DNA from: Sphingomonas sp. CFBP 13720
GTDB taxonomy: Bacteria; Pseudomonadota; Alphaproteobacteria; Sphingomonadales; Sphingomonadaceae
DNA length: 64,000 bases
Direction of reading: 5' to 3'
Assembly: GCF_014842075.1 (NCBI RefSeq)
Contig: NZ_JACYVA010000003.1
Coordinates: 62,001 to 126,000, forward strand
Under the pieces are notes generated by a model. It was not told the origin of the DNA. It ran no database searches and worked only from the letters and a program-made list of their open reading frames with translations. The translations under genes and the position numbers were made by a program. Shown one piece after another: positions 51,574 through 60,989 of the stretch (its first letter is position 1; every line of letters begins with the position of its first letter).

Positions 51574-52400
51574 GGCAATACTTTCGGCGTGGCGGGATCG
51601 GCGGCCCATTCGGTCCAGCTGCCGTCGTACAGCGCGGGGCTGCGACCCAGCAGATGGAGCGCGAAAGCGGGCACGGCGGCGGTGATGCCCGACCCGCAGG
51701 TGGCGGCGACCGGACGGTCGAGATCGATCCCGGCGCCGGCGAACAGTCCGGCGAGCTTGTCGCGCGGCTGCCACGTGCCGTCGTCGCGGAAGAAACGGGC
51801 ATAGGGGAGGTTGACGCTGCCGGGGATGTGGCCGGACGGCAGGCCGCGCGGATCGGGTTCGGTCCCCGAAAAGCGGGCGGGCGAACGCGCGTCGACCAGC
51901 TGTTCGGTGCCGATCGTCAGGTTCGCCTGCACCATCGCCTTGGTCCGCACCGCCGACAGGTCGGGGTCGGCTTCGAACCGCGTCGGCGCGACGGGCGCGT
52001 CGCCTGCGTCGACCGGCAGGCCGTCCGCGCGCCATTTCGCCAGTCCGCCATCGAGGATCGCCACCGGCTGATCGGGCGCGAACAGCCGGAACAGCCACCA
52101 CGCCCGCGCCGCCGTGCGATGCGGGGAATTGTCGTAGAGAATGATGGCGTCGTCCGTGCCGATGCCCAGCGCCCCGATCCGCGCGGCAAAGGTCACGCCA
52201 TCGGGCAAGGACGTCGCCTGACCCGACGACAGCGCGCGCAGATCGAGGAAGCGTGCGCCGGGGATATGCGCGGCTGCGAATTCGGCCGCCTCGTCGCGTG
52301 GCGGATCGGGCTGGACCGCGACATAGGTCGCGTCGAGGACGACGAGGCCGGTACGACCGAGCCGGTCGGCGAGCCATGCGGTGGAGACGAGCGATTCCAT
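51570..52400 (-). CDS. sseA: 3-mercaptopyruvate sulfurtransferase
   Basis: This is a 276-residue protein with two rhodanese domains. The catalytic loop is ATCGSGITA; CGSG-TA is the loop of 3-mercaptopyruvate sulfurtransferases, while thiosulfate sulfurtransferases have a different one. The N-terminal inactive domain contains HIPGARFLDLR. It moves sulfur from 3-mercaptopyruvate to an acceptor. The ATG at 52400 begins the fold at once. It is coupled to the PLP enzyme gene, and together they suggest sulfur amino-acid turnover. Confidence 0.94.
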   Translation of the reverse strand: MESLVSTAWLADRLGRTGLVVLDATYVAVQPDPPRDEAAEFAAAHIPGARFLDLRALSSGQATSLPDGVTFAARIGALGIGTDDAIILYDNSPHRTAARAWWLFRLFAPDQPVAILDGGLAKWRADGLPVDAGDAPVAPTRFEADPDLSAVRTKAMVQANLTIGTEQLVDARSPARFSGTEPDPRGLPSGHIPGSVNLPYARFFRDDGTWQPRDKLAGLFAGAGIDLDRPVAATCGSGITAAVPAFALHLLGRSPALYDGSWTEWAADPATPKVLP

Positions 52401-52456
52401 GCCTGCGGACTTAGGCCGGATCGCCGGACGGCTCCAGAGGCGTGATGCGCCCCGCG

Positions 52457-54007
52457 CTACTCGTCGTCGTAGCGCGGCATCGCGTCCAGTCGGGCAAGGA
52501 ACCCCGCCGCCTGTCCGCGCAACGTGGTCTGCACCTCCGCCGTCATCTTGTCCCATGTCCGGTACGGCATGCCCATGCGGTGGATGCCGCCCAGCTTGTC
52601 GCGGTTGCGGATCAGGAAGTCCCAGTACAGCGCGTTGAACGGACAGGCGTCCGGCCCGGTACGCTGTTTCACGTCATAGCGGCACGACCCGCAATAATCC
52701 GACATGCGATCGATATAGGCGCCCGACGACGCATAGGGCTTCGACCCCAGCAGCCCGCCATCGCCGAACTGGCTCATCCCCAGCGTATTGGGCAGCTCGA
52801 CCCATTCATAGGCGTCGGCATAGACTTCGAGATACCAGCGATGGACCTGTTGCGGTTCCGCCCCGATCAACAGCGCGAAATTGCCGGTGACCATCAACCG
52901 CTGGATATGATGGGCATAGGCATGGTCCAGCGTCTGGCCGATCGCTTGGCCCAGGCAATGCATGTCGGTGTCGCCGGTCCAGTAGAAGCCGGGCAGATCG
53001 CGCTTCGCATCCAGATAGTTGCGGGTGACATAGTCTGGCCCTTCGCGCCAATAGATGCCACGGACGAATTCGCGCCACCCGATGATCTGGCGAATGAAGC
53101 CTTCCGCCGCGTTGATCGGCACCTTGCCCGCGACATAGCGGGCCTCGACCGCGCGGCACAGGTCGAGCGGGTCGAGCAGCCCGGCGTTGATGTAGGGCGA
53201 CAGGACGGCGTGCCACAGATAGGGTTCGCCGGTCAGCATCGCGTCCTGATTGTCGCCGAACCCCGCCAGCGCATATTTCAGGAACGCTTCCTGCTGACGC
53301 AGCGCGTCGTCGCGCGTGACGGCGAAGTCGAACCCGTCGAGCGACCCGGCATGCCCGCCGAACCGGTCGGCGACCAGTGCGATCACGTCGCGCGTCGCCG
53401 CATCGGGGGCGAAGGACAGCGGGCGCGGCATCATCAGGTCGCGCTTCGCGGGCTTGCGGTTCTCGCGGTCGAAATTCCATTGGCCGCCGACCGGCTTGTC
53501 GCCGTCCATCAGCAGCCGCGTCTTGCGCCGCATTTCACGATAGAAGAACTCCATGCGCAACTCGCGGCGGTTCGATGCCCATGCCTCGAACTCCGCATGG
53601 CCGCACAGGAACCGGGTGTCGGCACGGATCTCGACCGGCACGCCGAAGATCGTTTCCCATGATTCGAGCATCCCGCGCACGCGCCATTCGCCCGCTTCGG
53701 TCACGACGATCCGTGCCGGATCGTGCCGCCCGATCGCACGCGCGATCTCGCCGGTAAAGCTGCCTGCATTGTCGGGATCGTCGAGCGCGACGTAATCGAC
53801 CTGCCACCCGGCATCGCGCAACGCGGCGGCATGATGGCGCATCGCCGCGAACAGGAACGCGATCTTGCGCGGATGATGCCGGACATAGGTCGCCTCCTCG
53901 ACCACCTCCATCATCAGGATCGTCGTCTCGGCCGGATCGGCGTCGTCCAGCGACGACAGCCCCATCGACAACTGGTCGCCCAGCACCGGGATCAGCACCC
54001 GTTCCAT
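52457..54007 (-). CDS. Iron-sulfur bacterial photolyase/cryptochrome (FeS-BCP)
   Basis: This is a 516-residue member of the deoxyribodipyrimidine photolyase-related family. Four Cys that would hold a [4Fe-4S] cluster are at residues 351, 439, 442 and 455 (MHCLGQ, DYCGSCRYD, PDACPFN), each one position later than in the characterised (6-4) photolyase PhrB. The FAD-binding half shows EGFIRQIIGWREFVRGIYW and HHIQRLMVTGNFALL. It probably repairs (6-4) photoproducts using light. Its start is 29 bases from the divergent queF, so the promoters share that short gap. A likely transcript continues into sseA after 56 bases. Confidence 0.94.
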   Translation of the reverse strand: MERVLIPVLGDQLSMGLSSLDDADPAETTILMMEVVEEATYVRHHPRKIAFLFAAMRHHAAALRDAGWQVDYVALDDPDNAGSFTGEIARAIGRHDPARIVVTEAGEWRVRGMLESWETIFGVPVEIRADTRFLCGHAEFEAWASNRRELRMEFFYREMRRKTRLLMDGDKPVGGQWNFDRENRKPAKRDLMMPRPLSFAPDAATRDVIALVADRFGGHAGSLDGFDFAVTRDDALRQQEAFLKYALAGFGDNQDAMLTGEPYLWHAVLSPYINAGLLDPLDLCRAVEARYVAGKVPINAAEGFIRQIIGWREFVRGIYWREGPDYVTRNYLDAKRDLPGFYWTGDTDMHCLGQAIGQTLDHAYAHHIQRLMVTGNFALLIGAEPQQVHRWYLEVYADAYEWVELPNTLGMSQFGDGGLLGSKPYASSGAYIDRMSDYCGSCRYDVKQRTGPDACPFNALYWDFLIRNRDKLGGIHRMGMPYRTWDKMTAEVQTTLRGQAAGFLARLDAMPRYDDE

Positions 54008-54036
54008 TCGCGTGCCGCCTTCCCTAAATAGTCCGC

Positions 54037-54480
54037 ATGGACCCGAAATATCTTGGCCAGCACAGCGCGCTGCCCGCCGACCCGCAAACCGCCGAACTGG
54101 ATTATGTTCCCAATCCGCGTTCGTCGCCCTATCTGGTGCGCTTCACCGCGCCCGAATTCACGTCGTTGTGCCCGGTGACCGGCCAGCCCGATTTCGCGCA
54201 TCTGGTGATCGATTACGTGCCCGCCGCGACGATCGTGGAATCGAAGTCGCTGAAACTGTTCCTCGGCAGCTTCCGCAACCATGCCGCGTTCCACGAGGAT
54301 TGTACGGTCGGCATCGCCGAAAGGCTGGTGGCGGAAATGCAGCCGGTCTGGTTGCGCATCGGCGGATACTGGTATCCGCGCGGCGGCATTCCGATCGACG
54401 TGTTCTGGCAGTCGGGCGTCGCACCCGCCGGGGTGTGGGTGCCCGATCAGGGCGTGCCGGGATATCGCGGGCGGGGGTGA
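54037..54480 (+). CDS. queF: NADPH-dependent preQ0 reductase
   Basis: This is a 147-residue enzyme reducing 7-cyano-7-deazaguanine to the aminomethyl form in queuosine synthesis. The nucleophile is Cys45 in [14 protein letters not shown], with Asp52 close by. The QueF motif is VESKSLKLF (Glu69), followed by [10 protein letters not shown]. It is the short, single-domain form. It is divergent from the photolyase. No preQ1 riboswitch can fit in the 29-bp gap. Confidence 0.96.
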   Translation: MDPKYLGQHSALPADPQTAELDYVPNPRSSPYLVRFTAPEFTSLCPVTGQPDFAHLVIDYVPAATIVESKSLKLFLGSFRNHAAFHEDCTVGIAERLVAEMQPVWLRIGGYWYPRGGIPIDVFWQSGVAPAGVWVPDQGVPGYRGRG

Positions 54481-54508
54481 TCCCCAAAGGTTCCCCGCCG
54501 CGCCGCAC

Positions 54509-54524
54509 AAAAGTGCAACTTTTT
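54509..54524. promoter_or_regulatory. AT-rich inverted repeat between queF and the GT4 gene
   Basis: AAAAGT-GCA-ACTTTT is a perfect 6+6 bp inverted repeat, ending in a run of five T (54520-54524). It is unusual in this GC-rich DNA. It may be the queF terminator (29 bases after its stop) or an operator for the downstream GT4-GH130 pair, 72 bases before its start. Confidence 0.35.
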
Positions 54525-54595
54525 GGGACATCAGGTGTTTATCTTGCAGCGGGCTAGCCAGTCCGGCCGCATTGCTGCATCGCAGAGGGAAATAC

Positions 54596-56863
54596 ATGGA
54601 TCGTACCGTCGCTCTGGAACGTCTTGATCGCATTGCGCTGATCGGCAATTTCCTCCCCCGCAAATGTGGGTTGGCGACGTTTACGACCGATACCTATTAT
54701 GCGTTGCAGGATCGGTATCCCGATCTTGCCGTCGACGTCTATGCGATGGACGATCGGCCCGGGTCGTACGAATATCCGCCCGAAGTCACCCATTCGATCC
54801 CGCAGGACGACCGCATCGCCTATCTCGATGCCGCCCGCCGGATCGAGGCCAGCGGCGCGCAGGCGGTGTGGGTACAGCATGAATACGGCATCTATGGCGG
54901 GTCGGCGGGCGAACATCTGCTCGCGCTGCTCGACCGGGTGAACGTGCCGCTGCTCATCACGCTGCACACCATTCTCGAAACGCCGAACAGCGACCAGCGT
55001 CGCGTTCTCGAAGCGCTGCTGCGCCGTGCGACGAAGGTGATCGTGATGGCGGACAAGGGTCGCGAGATCCTGATGCGCGTCCATGGCACCGATGCACGCA
55101 AGATCGTGACGATCCCCCACGGCGTTCCCGACCGCCCGTTCGCCGATCCGGCGTCGATGAAACCCGCCTTCGGCTGGGCGGATCGCGAGGTCATCCTGAC
55201 GTTCGGTCTGCTTGCACCGAACAAGGGTATCGAGACGATGATCGAGGCGATGCCCGCCGTCGCCGCCGCCCATCCCCGCGCGCTGTACGTCGTGCTGGGC
55301 GCGACGCACCCGCATCTGGTGGCGCATGAAGGCGAGGCGTATCGCGACCGGTTGAAGGCACAGGCCGCTCGGCTGGGTGTCGCCGACAATGTCCGCTTCA
55401 TCGACGGCTTCGTCGAACAGGCCGAACTGCTCGACTATCTTCAGGCGGCCGACCTGTACGTCACGCCGTACAGCAATCCGGCGCAGATCACGTCGGGCAC
55501 GCTGTCCTATGCCGTCGGTGTGGGCAAGGTGGTGGTATCGACCCCGTACGTCCATGCGACCGAGATCCTTGCCGACGATCACGGCGTGCTGGTCGACTTC
55601 GGCGATTCGGCCGGTTTCGCCCGCGAGCTGGTCGACCTGCTCGGCAACGACGACCGGCGCAATCGGCTGGCCCGGCGCGCCTATGCCCGTGGCCGTACGA
55701 TGTTGTGGCCGTGCCTTGCCGAGGCCGCGTTGACGGAGGTGGCTGGCGCGATCGATGCCCGACCCCGCCGCATGCGTGCGCAGCACGACCTGACCGCGCT
55801 GACCCCCGATTTCGCGGCGGTCGAGCGGATGAGCGATGCCACCGGCATGTTGCAGCATTCGATCTATTCGGTGCCCGACCGGCGTCACGGCTATTGCATC
55901 GACGACAACGCCCGCGCGCTGATCCTGATGGCGAAGATCGACCCGCTGGACGAGGTGCTGCGCGACAAATGGACGACGATCTATGCGTCGTTCCTTCAGT
56001 TCGCGTGGAATCCCGACCGGCGCCGGTTCCGGAATTTCATGAATTTCGACCGGACATGGTGCGAGGACGAAGGGTCGGAGGATTCGAACGGTCGCACGCT
56101 GTGGGCGCTGGCGATCACCGCGCGCGATGCGCGGTCGCGCAAGCATCGCGACTGGGCGATCTCGATGTACGAGATGACGGCGTCGATCGCGCTCGATCTG
56201 GGCAGCCCGCGTGCGCGCGCCTTTGCGATGCTGGGCGCGGTCACATTTCTCGACGTCGCGCCGGGTCATACCTTGTCGATGGAGATCGCGACGCGGTTCG
56301 GCACCGAACTGGTCGCGCTGCTCGATGCGTCGCGCCGGCCGGAATGGCGCTGGTTCGAAATCGTGCTCGCCTATGACAATGCGCGCCTGCCCGAAGCGAT
56401 GATCCGTGCCGGTGTGGCATTGAAGCGGGACGACTTCCTTCGCATCGGGCTGGACACGCTCGACTGGATCGTCGGTCGCCAGACGTCCCCGGAAGGTCGC
56501 TTTCGCGCGGTCGGCACCGAGAGCTTTGGTCGCCCCTATGCCGAACCGTTGCCGTTCGACCAGCAGCCGCTGGAAGCGCAAGCGACCGTCGAAGCCTGTG
56601 TCGCGGCATTCGAGGCAACCCGCGATTCGCGTTGGAGCGACGAGGCGAGCAAGGCGTATAACTGGTATCTGGGTGCGAACGATCTCGACCTGCCGCTCGC
56701 GACGATTGCCGATGGCGGGTGTTTCGACGGGCTGATGCCCACCGGACTGAACCGCAATCAGGGCGCAGAGTCGATTCTGGCGCTGCAACTGGCATCCTGT
56801 GCCATTTCCGCTCTTTCAAAGAAGCGCGCTTCCGTGGCAGACCCGCGCCGCGCCGTGGCCTGA
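54596..56863 (+). CDS. GT4 glycosyltransferase fused to a helical-barrel domain
   Basis: This is a 755-residue two-domain protein. The N-terminal part (about residues 1-390) is GT-B: FLPRKCGLATFTTD, VWVQHEYGIYGG, ILTFGLLAPNKGIETMIEAM, and the donor-site motif PYSNPAQITSGTLSYAVGVGK. The C-terminal part (about 400-755) is alpha-helical with SIYSVPDRRHGYCIDDNARALILM and SEDSNGRTLWAL, resembling (alpha/alpha)6-barrel glycosidases. The next gene is a GH130 protein, so the pair may make or remodel a mannose- or glucose-containing oligosaccharide; the product is not known. The ATG at 54596 follows AGAGGGA. Confidence 0.9.
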   Translation: MDRTVALERLDRIALIGNFLPRKCGLATFTTDTYYALQDRYPDLAVDVYAMDDRPGSYEYPPEVTHSIPQDDRIAYLDAARRIEASGAQAVWVQHEYGIYGGSAGEHLLALLDRVNVPLLITLHTILETPNSDQRRVLEALLRRATKVIVMADKGREILMRVHGTDARKIVTIPHGVPDRPFADPASMKPAFGWADREVILTFGLLAPNKGIETMIEAMPAVAAAHPRALYVVLGATHPHLVAHEGEAYRDRLKAQAARLGVADNVRFIDGFVEQAELLDYLQAADLYVTPYSNPAQITSGTLSYAVGVGKVVVSTPYVHATEILADDHGVLVDFGDSAGFARELVDLLGNDDRRNRLARRAYARGRTMLWPCLAEAALTEVAGAIDARPRRMRAQHDLTALTPDFAAVERMSDATGMLQHSIYSVPDRRHGYCIDDNARALILMAKIDPLDEVLRDKWTTIYASFLQFAWNPDRRRFRNFMNFDRTWCEDEGSEDSNGRTLWALAITARDARSRKHRDWAISMYEMTASIALDLGSPRARAFAMLGAVTFLDVAPGHTLSMEIATRFGTELVALLDASRRPEWRWFEIVLAYDNARLPEAMIRAGVALKRDDFLRIGLDTLDWIVGRQTSPEGRFRAVGTESFGRPYAEPLPFDQQPLEAQATVEACVAAFEATRDSRWSDEASKAYNWYLGANDLDLPLATIADGGCFDGLMPTGLNRNQGAESILALQLASCAISALSKKRASVADPRRAVA

Positions 56864-56902
56864 TCGGGCTTCGGCGACTGGCCGGGACTATTGGACGCGT
56901 GA

Positions 56903-58183
56903 ATGCTGGATATCCATAACCACCCAATGCGGCTCTACGCCGATCCTTCGCGCGTGGTGGTGCGCCCGTTTCATATCGCATGGCAGCGCAACGGCACGAC
57001 GCCCAGCCGGACCGAGCGGCTGGTGAACGAGGTGCTGTCGATGTCGGCCGCCGACACCCGTCAGCAGCTTGAAACCGTGCTCAAGGATTTCGAGGCGCGC
57101 CATTGGCAGACGCGGCGCGTGTTCATGACGCGCTATGACGAGATCGAAACCGTGCTCGGCCTCGACGGCAGTGAGATCGGCGACGAGAAGCGGCAGTTGA
57201 TCGGCGCGTATTTCTGTCACGAATACAGCTATGCTGCCGCCGCGCTGATGAACCCCAGCGCGGTGCCGCATTTCGATCAAACCGGCATGCCCGACGGATC
57301 GCTGCGCATCCTGATGTCGCTGCGCGCCGTCGGCGAAGGTCATATCTCGTCGGTGGCATTCCGCGAGGGGATCATTTCGGACGACAACGAACTGGTGCTG
57401 GCCCCCGAGCCGCCCTTCGCCACCGCGGCGGATGCGATCGGCGAGGAGGACGAAGCGCCCGAGGGCGAGGTGACGGTATTCCGCCATCGCGATTCGACGC
57501 TGTCGGGCACGGTGATCTTCCCGATCACGCAGGCGCAGTCGAAGGGGCTGGAGGACATGCGCCTCGTCCACTTCACGCATGACGATGGCACGTCCGAATG
57601 GCTGGGCACGTACACCGCGTATAACGGATCGATGATCCAGTCCGAATTGTTGCGGACGCGCGATTTCCGGGCGTTCGACCTTGTCCCGATGACCGGCAGT
57701 GCCGCCCGCAACAAGGGTATGGGCCTGTTCCCGCGCAAGATCGGCGGGCAGTATATGATGATCGGACGACAGGACGGCGAGAATCTGTTCCTGATCAAAT
57801 CCGACACGCTGACGCACTGGGACGAGGGCGAGATGCTCCTTCGCCCCGAATATCCGTGGGAATTGGTGCAGATCGGCAATTGCGGCCCGCCGATCGAACT
57901 CGACGAAGGCTGGCTGTTGCTGACGCACGGCGTCGGGGCGATGCGCAAATATGCGATCGGCGCAGTGCTGCTCGACAAGGACGATCCGTCGAAGGTGCTG
58001 GGCCGGACGCCCGAACCGATCCTTGCTGCGGCGAACGAGGACCGCGAGGGCTATGTCCCGAACGTCGTCTATTCCTGCGGCGCGATCCGGCATGGCGACC
58101 GGATCTTCATCCCGTACGGTGTGGCGGACAGTTCGGTCGCGTTCGCGTTCGTGACGATCAAGTCGCTGCTCGACGTGATGTAG
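56903..58183 (+). CDS. GH130 family glycosidase/phosphorylase
   Basis: This is a 426-residue protein of a five-bladed propeller family. The catalytic Asp is 218 in SKGLEDMRLVHFTHDDG. Further motifs are KGMGLFPRKIGGQYMMIGRQD and WELVQIGNCGPPIELDEGWLLLTHGVG. Characterised members phosphorolyse or hydrolyse beta-mannosides. An N-terminal extension (RVVVRPFHIAWQ to GEGHISSVAFREG) makes it longer than the short phosphorylases. It starts 39 bases after the GT4 fusion gene. The convergent AraC gene begins 30 bases past its stop. Confidence 0.9.
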   Translation: MLDIHNHPMRLYADPSRVVVRPFHIAWQRNGTTPSRTERLVNEVLSMSAADTRQQLETVLKDFEARHWQTRRVFMTRYDEIETVLGLDGSEIGDEKRQLIGAYFCHEYSYAAAALMNPSAVPHFDQTGMPDGSLRILMSLRAVGEGHISSVAFREGIISDDNELVLAPEPPFATAADAIGEEDEAPEGEVTVFRHRDSTLSGTVIFPITQAQSKGLEDMRLVHFTHDDGTSEWLGTYTAYNGSMIQSELLRTRDFRAFDLVPMTGSAARNKGMGLFPRKIGGQYMMIGRQDGENLFLIKSDTLTHWDEGEMLLRPEYPWELVQIGNCGPPIELDEGWLLLTHGVGAMRKYAIGAVLLDKDDPSKVLGRTPEPILAAANEDREGYVPNVVYSCGAIRHGDRIFIPYGVADSSVAFAFVTIKSLLDVM

Positions 58184-58212
58184 GGCGGCGCGGGGCGGGC
58201 GCTCCGCGACCG

Positions 58213-59136
58213 TTACAGCCGGTGCAGCGCCTGCGTCGCGCTGCCGAGCACCGCCGCGCGGGCGCGCAGGCTGGCGACCAGAAATTCGATCTGGCCATGC
58301 CGGAACCGGCGCGGGGTGGTGCCCAGCACCGCCTGCGCATCGCGCAGGAAGTGCGACGCGCTGACATAGCCGGGGTCGATCCCCCGATAGTCGATCGGCC
58401 CTTCGGCCTCGATCAGCGGAACCAGCGACCGCAGGAACCGCGATCGGATCATCAACGCCTTCGGCAAAAATCCGAAATGGCGGTTGCACAGCCGGCGCAG
58501 GACATCCTGCGACATGCCCCAGGCCGCCGACGCCGTCGCCACGCCGCCCGACGTATCGTCGGCGATATGGCGCGCGATCTGGCGGATCAGCGCTTCGTCG
58601 GGCGACGGCGGACCCATCTCGGCCAACAGGAACTGGTCAAGTGCAGCCTTTACGCCATGTTCGTCCGTTACCGCCCCCAGCATGGTGACCAGCCGGGCCG
58701 CGAAGCCTGTGCGCGCAGCATCGGACAGCGGCACGATGCGGTTGCGATACCGCCCCGCCGGTCCCCCGAAAAAGCGGGACCAGCCAAGCGCGCTGACGCC
58801 GAACCCGATCATGATGCCGCCATTGGTCACGGTGTGGATCGCGTGGTTGGTCGGTCCGAACAGGCTGGCCTGCGGCAGCGGATCGAACAGGTTGCGACCG
58901 ATCGTCACCGCGATCGGGCCGGCATCCAGCGCGACACGGACGTTGGCCGTGCCGGGCAGGAACCAGTTTTCCTGCCCCTGCGCCGCCGGGCCGGTGGCGG
59001 CATAGAGGTGATAGCCAGTGATATAGTCGGCCAACGCCGGATCGGGCTGGTCGTACCGGATCGCCATGCCGGCGGGCATTGCGAACAGGGAATCGGGAAT
59101 GCCGGGCGTCTCCGTGCCGCCCGCGATGGTACGCAT
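58213..59136 (-). CDS. AraC family transcriptional regulator
   Basis: This is a 307-residue protein. The N-terminal about 200 residues form an effector or dimerisation domain with no clear family match. The C-terminal DNA-binding region has two helix-turn-helix units: GGVATASAAWGMSQDVLRRLCNRHFGFLPKAL and YVSASHFLRDAQAVLGTTPRRF. It converges on the GH130 gene, so it may regulate that pair, but adjacency is the only support. I chose the ATG at 59136; an in-frame start at 59199 would add 21 residues of poor composition. Confidence 0.88.
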   Translation of the reverse strand: MRTIAGGTETPGIPDSLFAMPAGMAIRYDQPDPALADYITGYHLYAATGPAAQGQENWFLPGTANVRVALDAGPIAVTIGRNLFDPLPQASLFGPTNHAIHTVTNGGIMIGFGVSALGWSRFFGGPAGRYRNRIVPLSDAARTGFAARLVTMLGAVTDEHGVKAALDQFLLAEMGPPSPDEALIRQIARHIADDTSGGVATASAAWGMSQDVLRRLCNRHFGFLPKALMIRSRFLRSLVPLIEAEGPIDYRGIDPGYVSASHFLRDAQAVLGTTPRRFRHGQIEFLVASLRARAAVLGSATQALHRL

Positions 59137-59266
59137 CGGGTAACGTTTCCTTGGAATCTGACGGCCAATGCGTTGCACGCACACGCACGTCCGATCCACC
59201 GATCATCCCGGACGGTTCTGCTGGAATCGCTCCCTTTTTGGGGCAGGAGGTACAGGTGCGGAGCCG

Positions 59267-60916
59267 TTATCCGCGAAACAGTCCACCCAGCACGCCGCGC
59301 AACAGCCCGCCGACCATGCCGCCGCCCTTTGCCCGGCCGCCGCGCGTCGTGCCGAACACCTGCTTGCCGATTTCGTTGACGACGATCCGTCCGACCGCCG
59401 ATCCGGCGGAACGGGTCGCCGATTGCGTCGCCCGCTGCCAAGGATCGTTCGCCGCCTCGCGCGCCTGTAGCCGTGCCGCGCGATCCGCTTCACGGTCGCG
59501 GGCGATCCGTTCGCGTTCGGCATCGCGTGCGGCACGGGCATCCTGCCGCGCCTGTAACGCCGCAGCCTTCTCATCCTCGGCCTGCGCGCGGGTGGCAGCG
59601 GCCGCGGCTGCGGCCTCGCCCGCCTTCGCGCCCAGCAGTTCCTCGGCAGATTCGCGATCGATCGCCACGTCGTAGCGGTCGCCGACCATGTCGGTGTCGA
59701 TCAGCACGCCGCGTTCGGCCGGGGTTACCGGTCCGACGCGCGACCGTGGCGGTCGGATCAGCACGCGTTCGACCGGGCTGGGCGATCCGTCCGCCTGCAA
59801 CACCGATACCAGTGCTTCGCCGGTCTTCAGTTCGGTGATGACCTGCGCCACGTCGATCGCCGGGTTGGGGCGGAACGTCTCGGCGGCGGCGCGGACGGCG
59901 CGCGCTTCCTTGGGCGTGAACGCACGCAAGGCATGCTGGACCCGGTTGCCGAGCTGCGCCGCGATCGCATCGGGAATATCGATCGGGTTCTGGGTCACGA
60001 AATAGATGCCGACCCCCTTCGACCGGATCAGCCGTACGACCTGTTCGACCTTGTCGACCAGCGCGCCCGACGCATCGTCGAACAGCAGATGCGCTTCGTC
60101 GAAGAAGAAGACGAGGCGTGGTTTGTCGGGATCGCCGATCTCCGGCATCGTTTCGAACATTTCGGACAACAGCCACAGCAGGAAGGTGGCGTAGAGCCGT
60201 GGCGACGCCATCAGCTTGTCCGCCGCCAGCACCGACACCACGCCGCGACCATCGTCGGCCACGCGCATCAGGTCGGACAGGTCCAGCGCGGGTTCGCCGA
60301 AGAACCGGTCGCCGCCCTGCGTCCGCAGTTGCAGCAGCGCGCGCTGGATCGCGCCGACCGACTGTTTCGACACGTTGCCATAGCGGGTGGTCAGGTCCGC
60401 CGCGCGTTCGGCGCAATGCGCCAGCATCGCCTGAAGATCGTCGAGGTCGAGCAGCAGCAGGCCGTCTTCGTCCGCGACGTGGAAGGCGATCGTCAGCACG
60501 CCTTCCTGAACCTCGTTCAGATCGAGCATCCGCGCCAGCAGCAGCGGCCCCATTTCCGACACCGTGGCGCGGACGGGATGCCCCTGTTCGCCGAACAAAT
60601 CCCAAAATACCGTCGGCGTATCACGATAGCGCCAGTCGCTGTCGCCGATCGCGGCGGCCCGTTCAGCAAAGGCGGCGTGCGGCTTGGCCAACGCACTGCC
60701 GGCCATGGCGATACCCGACAGGTCGCCTTTGACGTCGGCGACGAACACCGGCACGCCGGCATCCGAAAATGCCTCGGCCAGCCCCTGCAACGTCACGGTC
60801 TTTCCGGTGCCGGTCGCTCCCGCGATCAGTCCGTGGCGATTGGCGCGGGCAAGAACCAGCGACTGGCGGACGCCGCCGGCGGTGCCGCCCAGAAACAGCT
60901 CGCTCGTATCGGTCAT
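59267..60916 (-). CDS. HerA-like (DUF853) P-loop ATPase
   Basis: This is a 549-residue protein. Walker A is [13 protein letters not shown] (Lys39), and [14 protein letters not shown] follows. Walker B is [12 protein letters not shown]. The Arg-finger-like region holds [27 protein letters not shown]. From about residue 440 to 500 the chain is rich in Glu, Arg and Ala and probably forms a coiled coil, and the tail is Gly-rich. It is a HerA/FtsK-type ATPase of the DUF853 group; DNA translocation is likely by family, but its substrate is unknown. It lies in the same direction as degP, with a 73-base gap. Confidence 0.9.
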   Translation of the reverse strand: MTDTSELFLGGTAGGVRQSLVLARANRHGLIAGATGTGKTVTLQGLAEAFSDAGVPVFVADVKGDLSGIAMAGSALAKPHAAFAERAAAIGDSDWRYRDTPTVFWDLFGEQGHPVRATVSEMGPLLLARMLDLNEVQEGVLTIAFHVADEDGLLLLDLDDLQAMLAHCAERAADLTTRYGNVSKQSVGAIQRALLQLRTQGGDRFFGEPALDLSDLMRVADDGRGVVSVLAADKLMASPRLYATFLLWLLSEMFETMPEIGDPDKPRLVFFFDEAHLLFDDASGALVDKVEQVVRLIRSKGVGIYFVTQNPIDIPDAIAAQLGNRVQHALRAFTPKEARAVRAAAETFRPNPAIDVAQVITELKTGEALVSVLQADGSPSPVERVLIRPPRSRVGPVTPAERGVLIDTDMVGDRYDVAIDRESAEELLGAKAGEAAAAAAATRAQAEDEKAAALQARQDARAARDAERERIARDREADRAARLQAREAANDPWQRATQSATRSAGSAVGRIVVNEIGKQVFGTTRGGRAKGGGMVGGLLRGVLGGLFRG

Positions 60917-60989
60917 GCCGCCCTCCCCGCTTCGTTGGAGGCCAGCCTAGCCGGGCGACGGCCGGTTTGCCAGCCGCCGCCCGTACTCG

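Noticed and set aside
54008-54036. Possible preQ1 riboswitch before queF
   Set aside because: Only 29 bases separate queF from the divergent photolyase, too short for an aptamer and platform.
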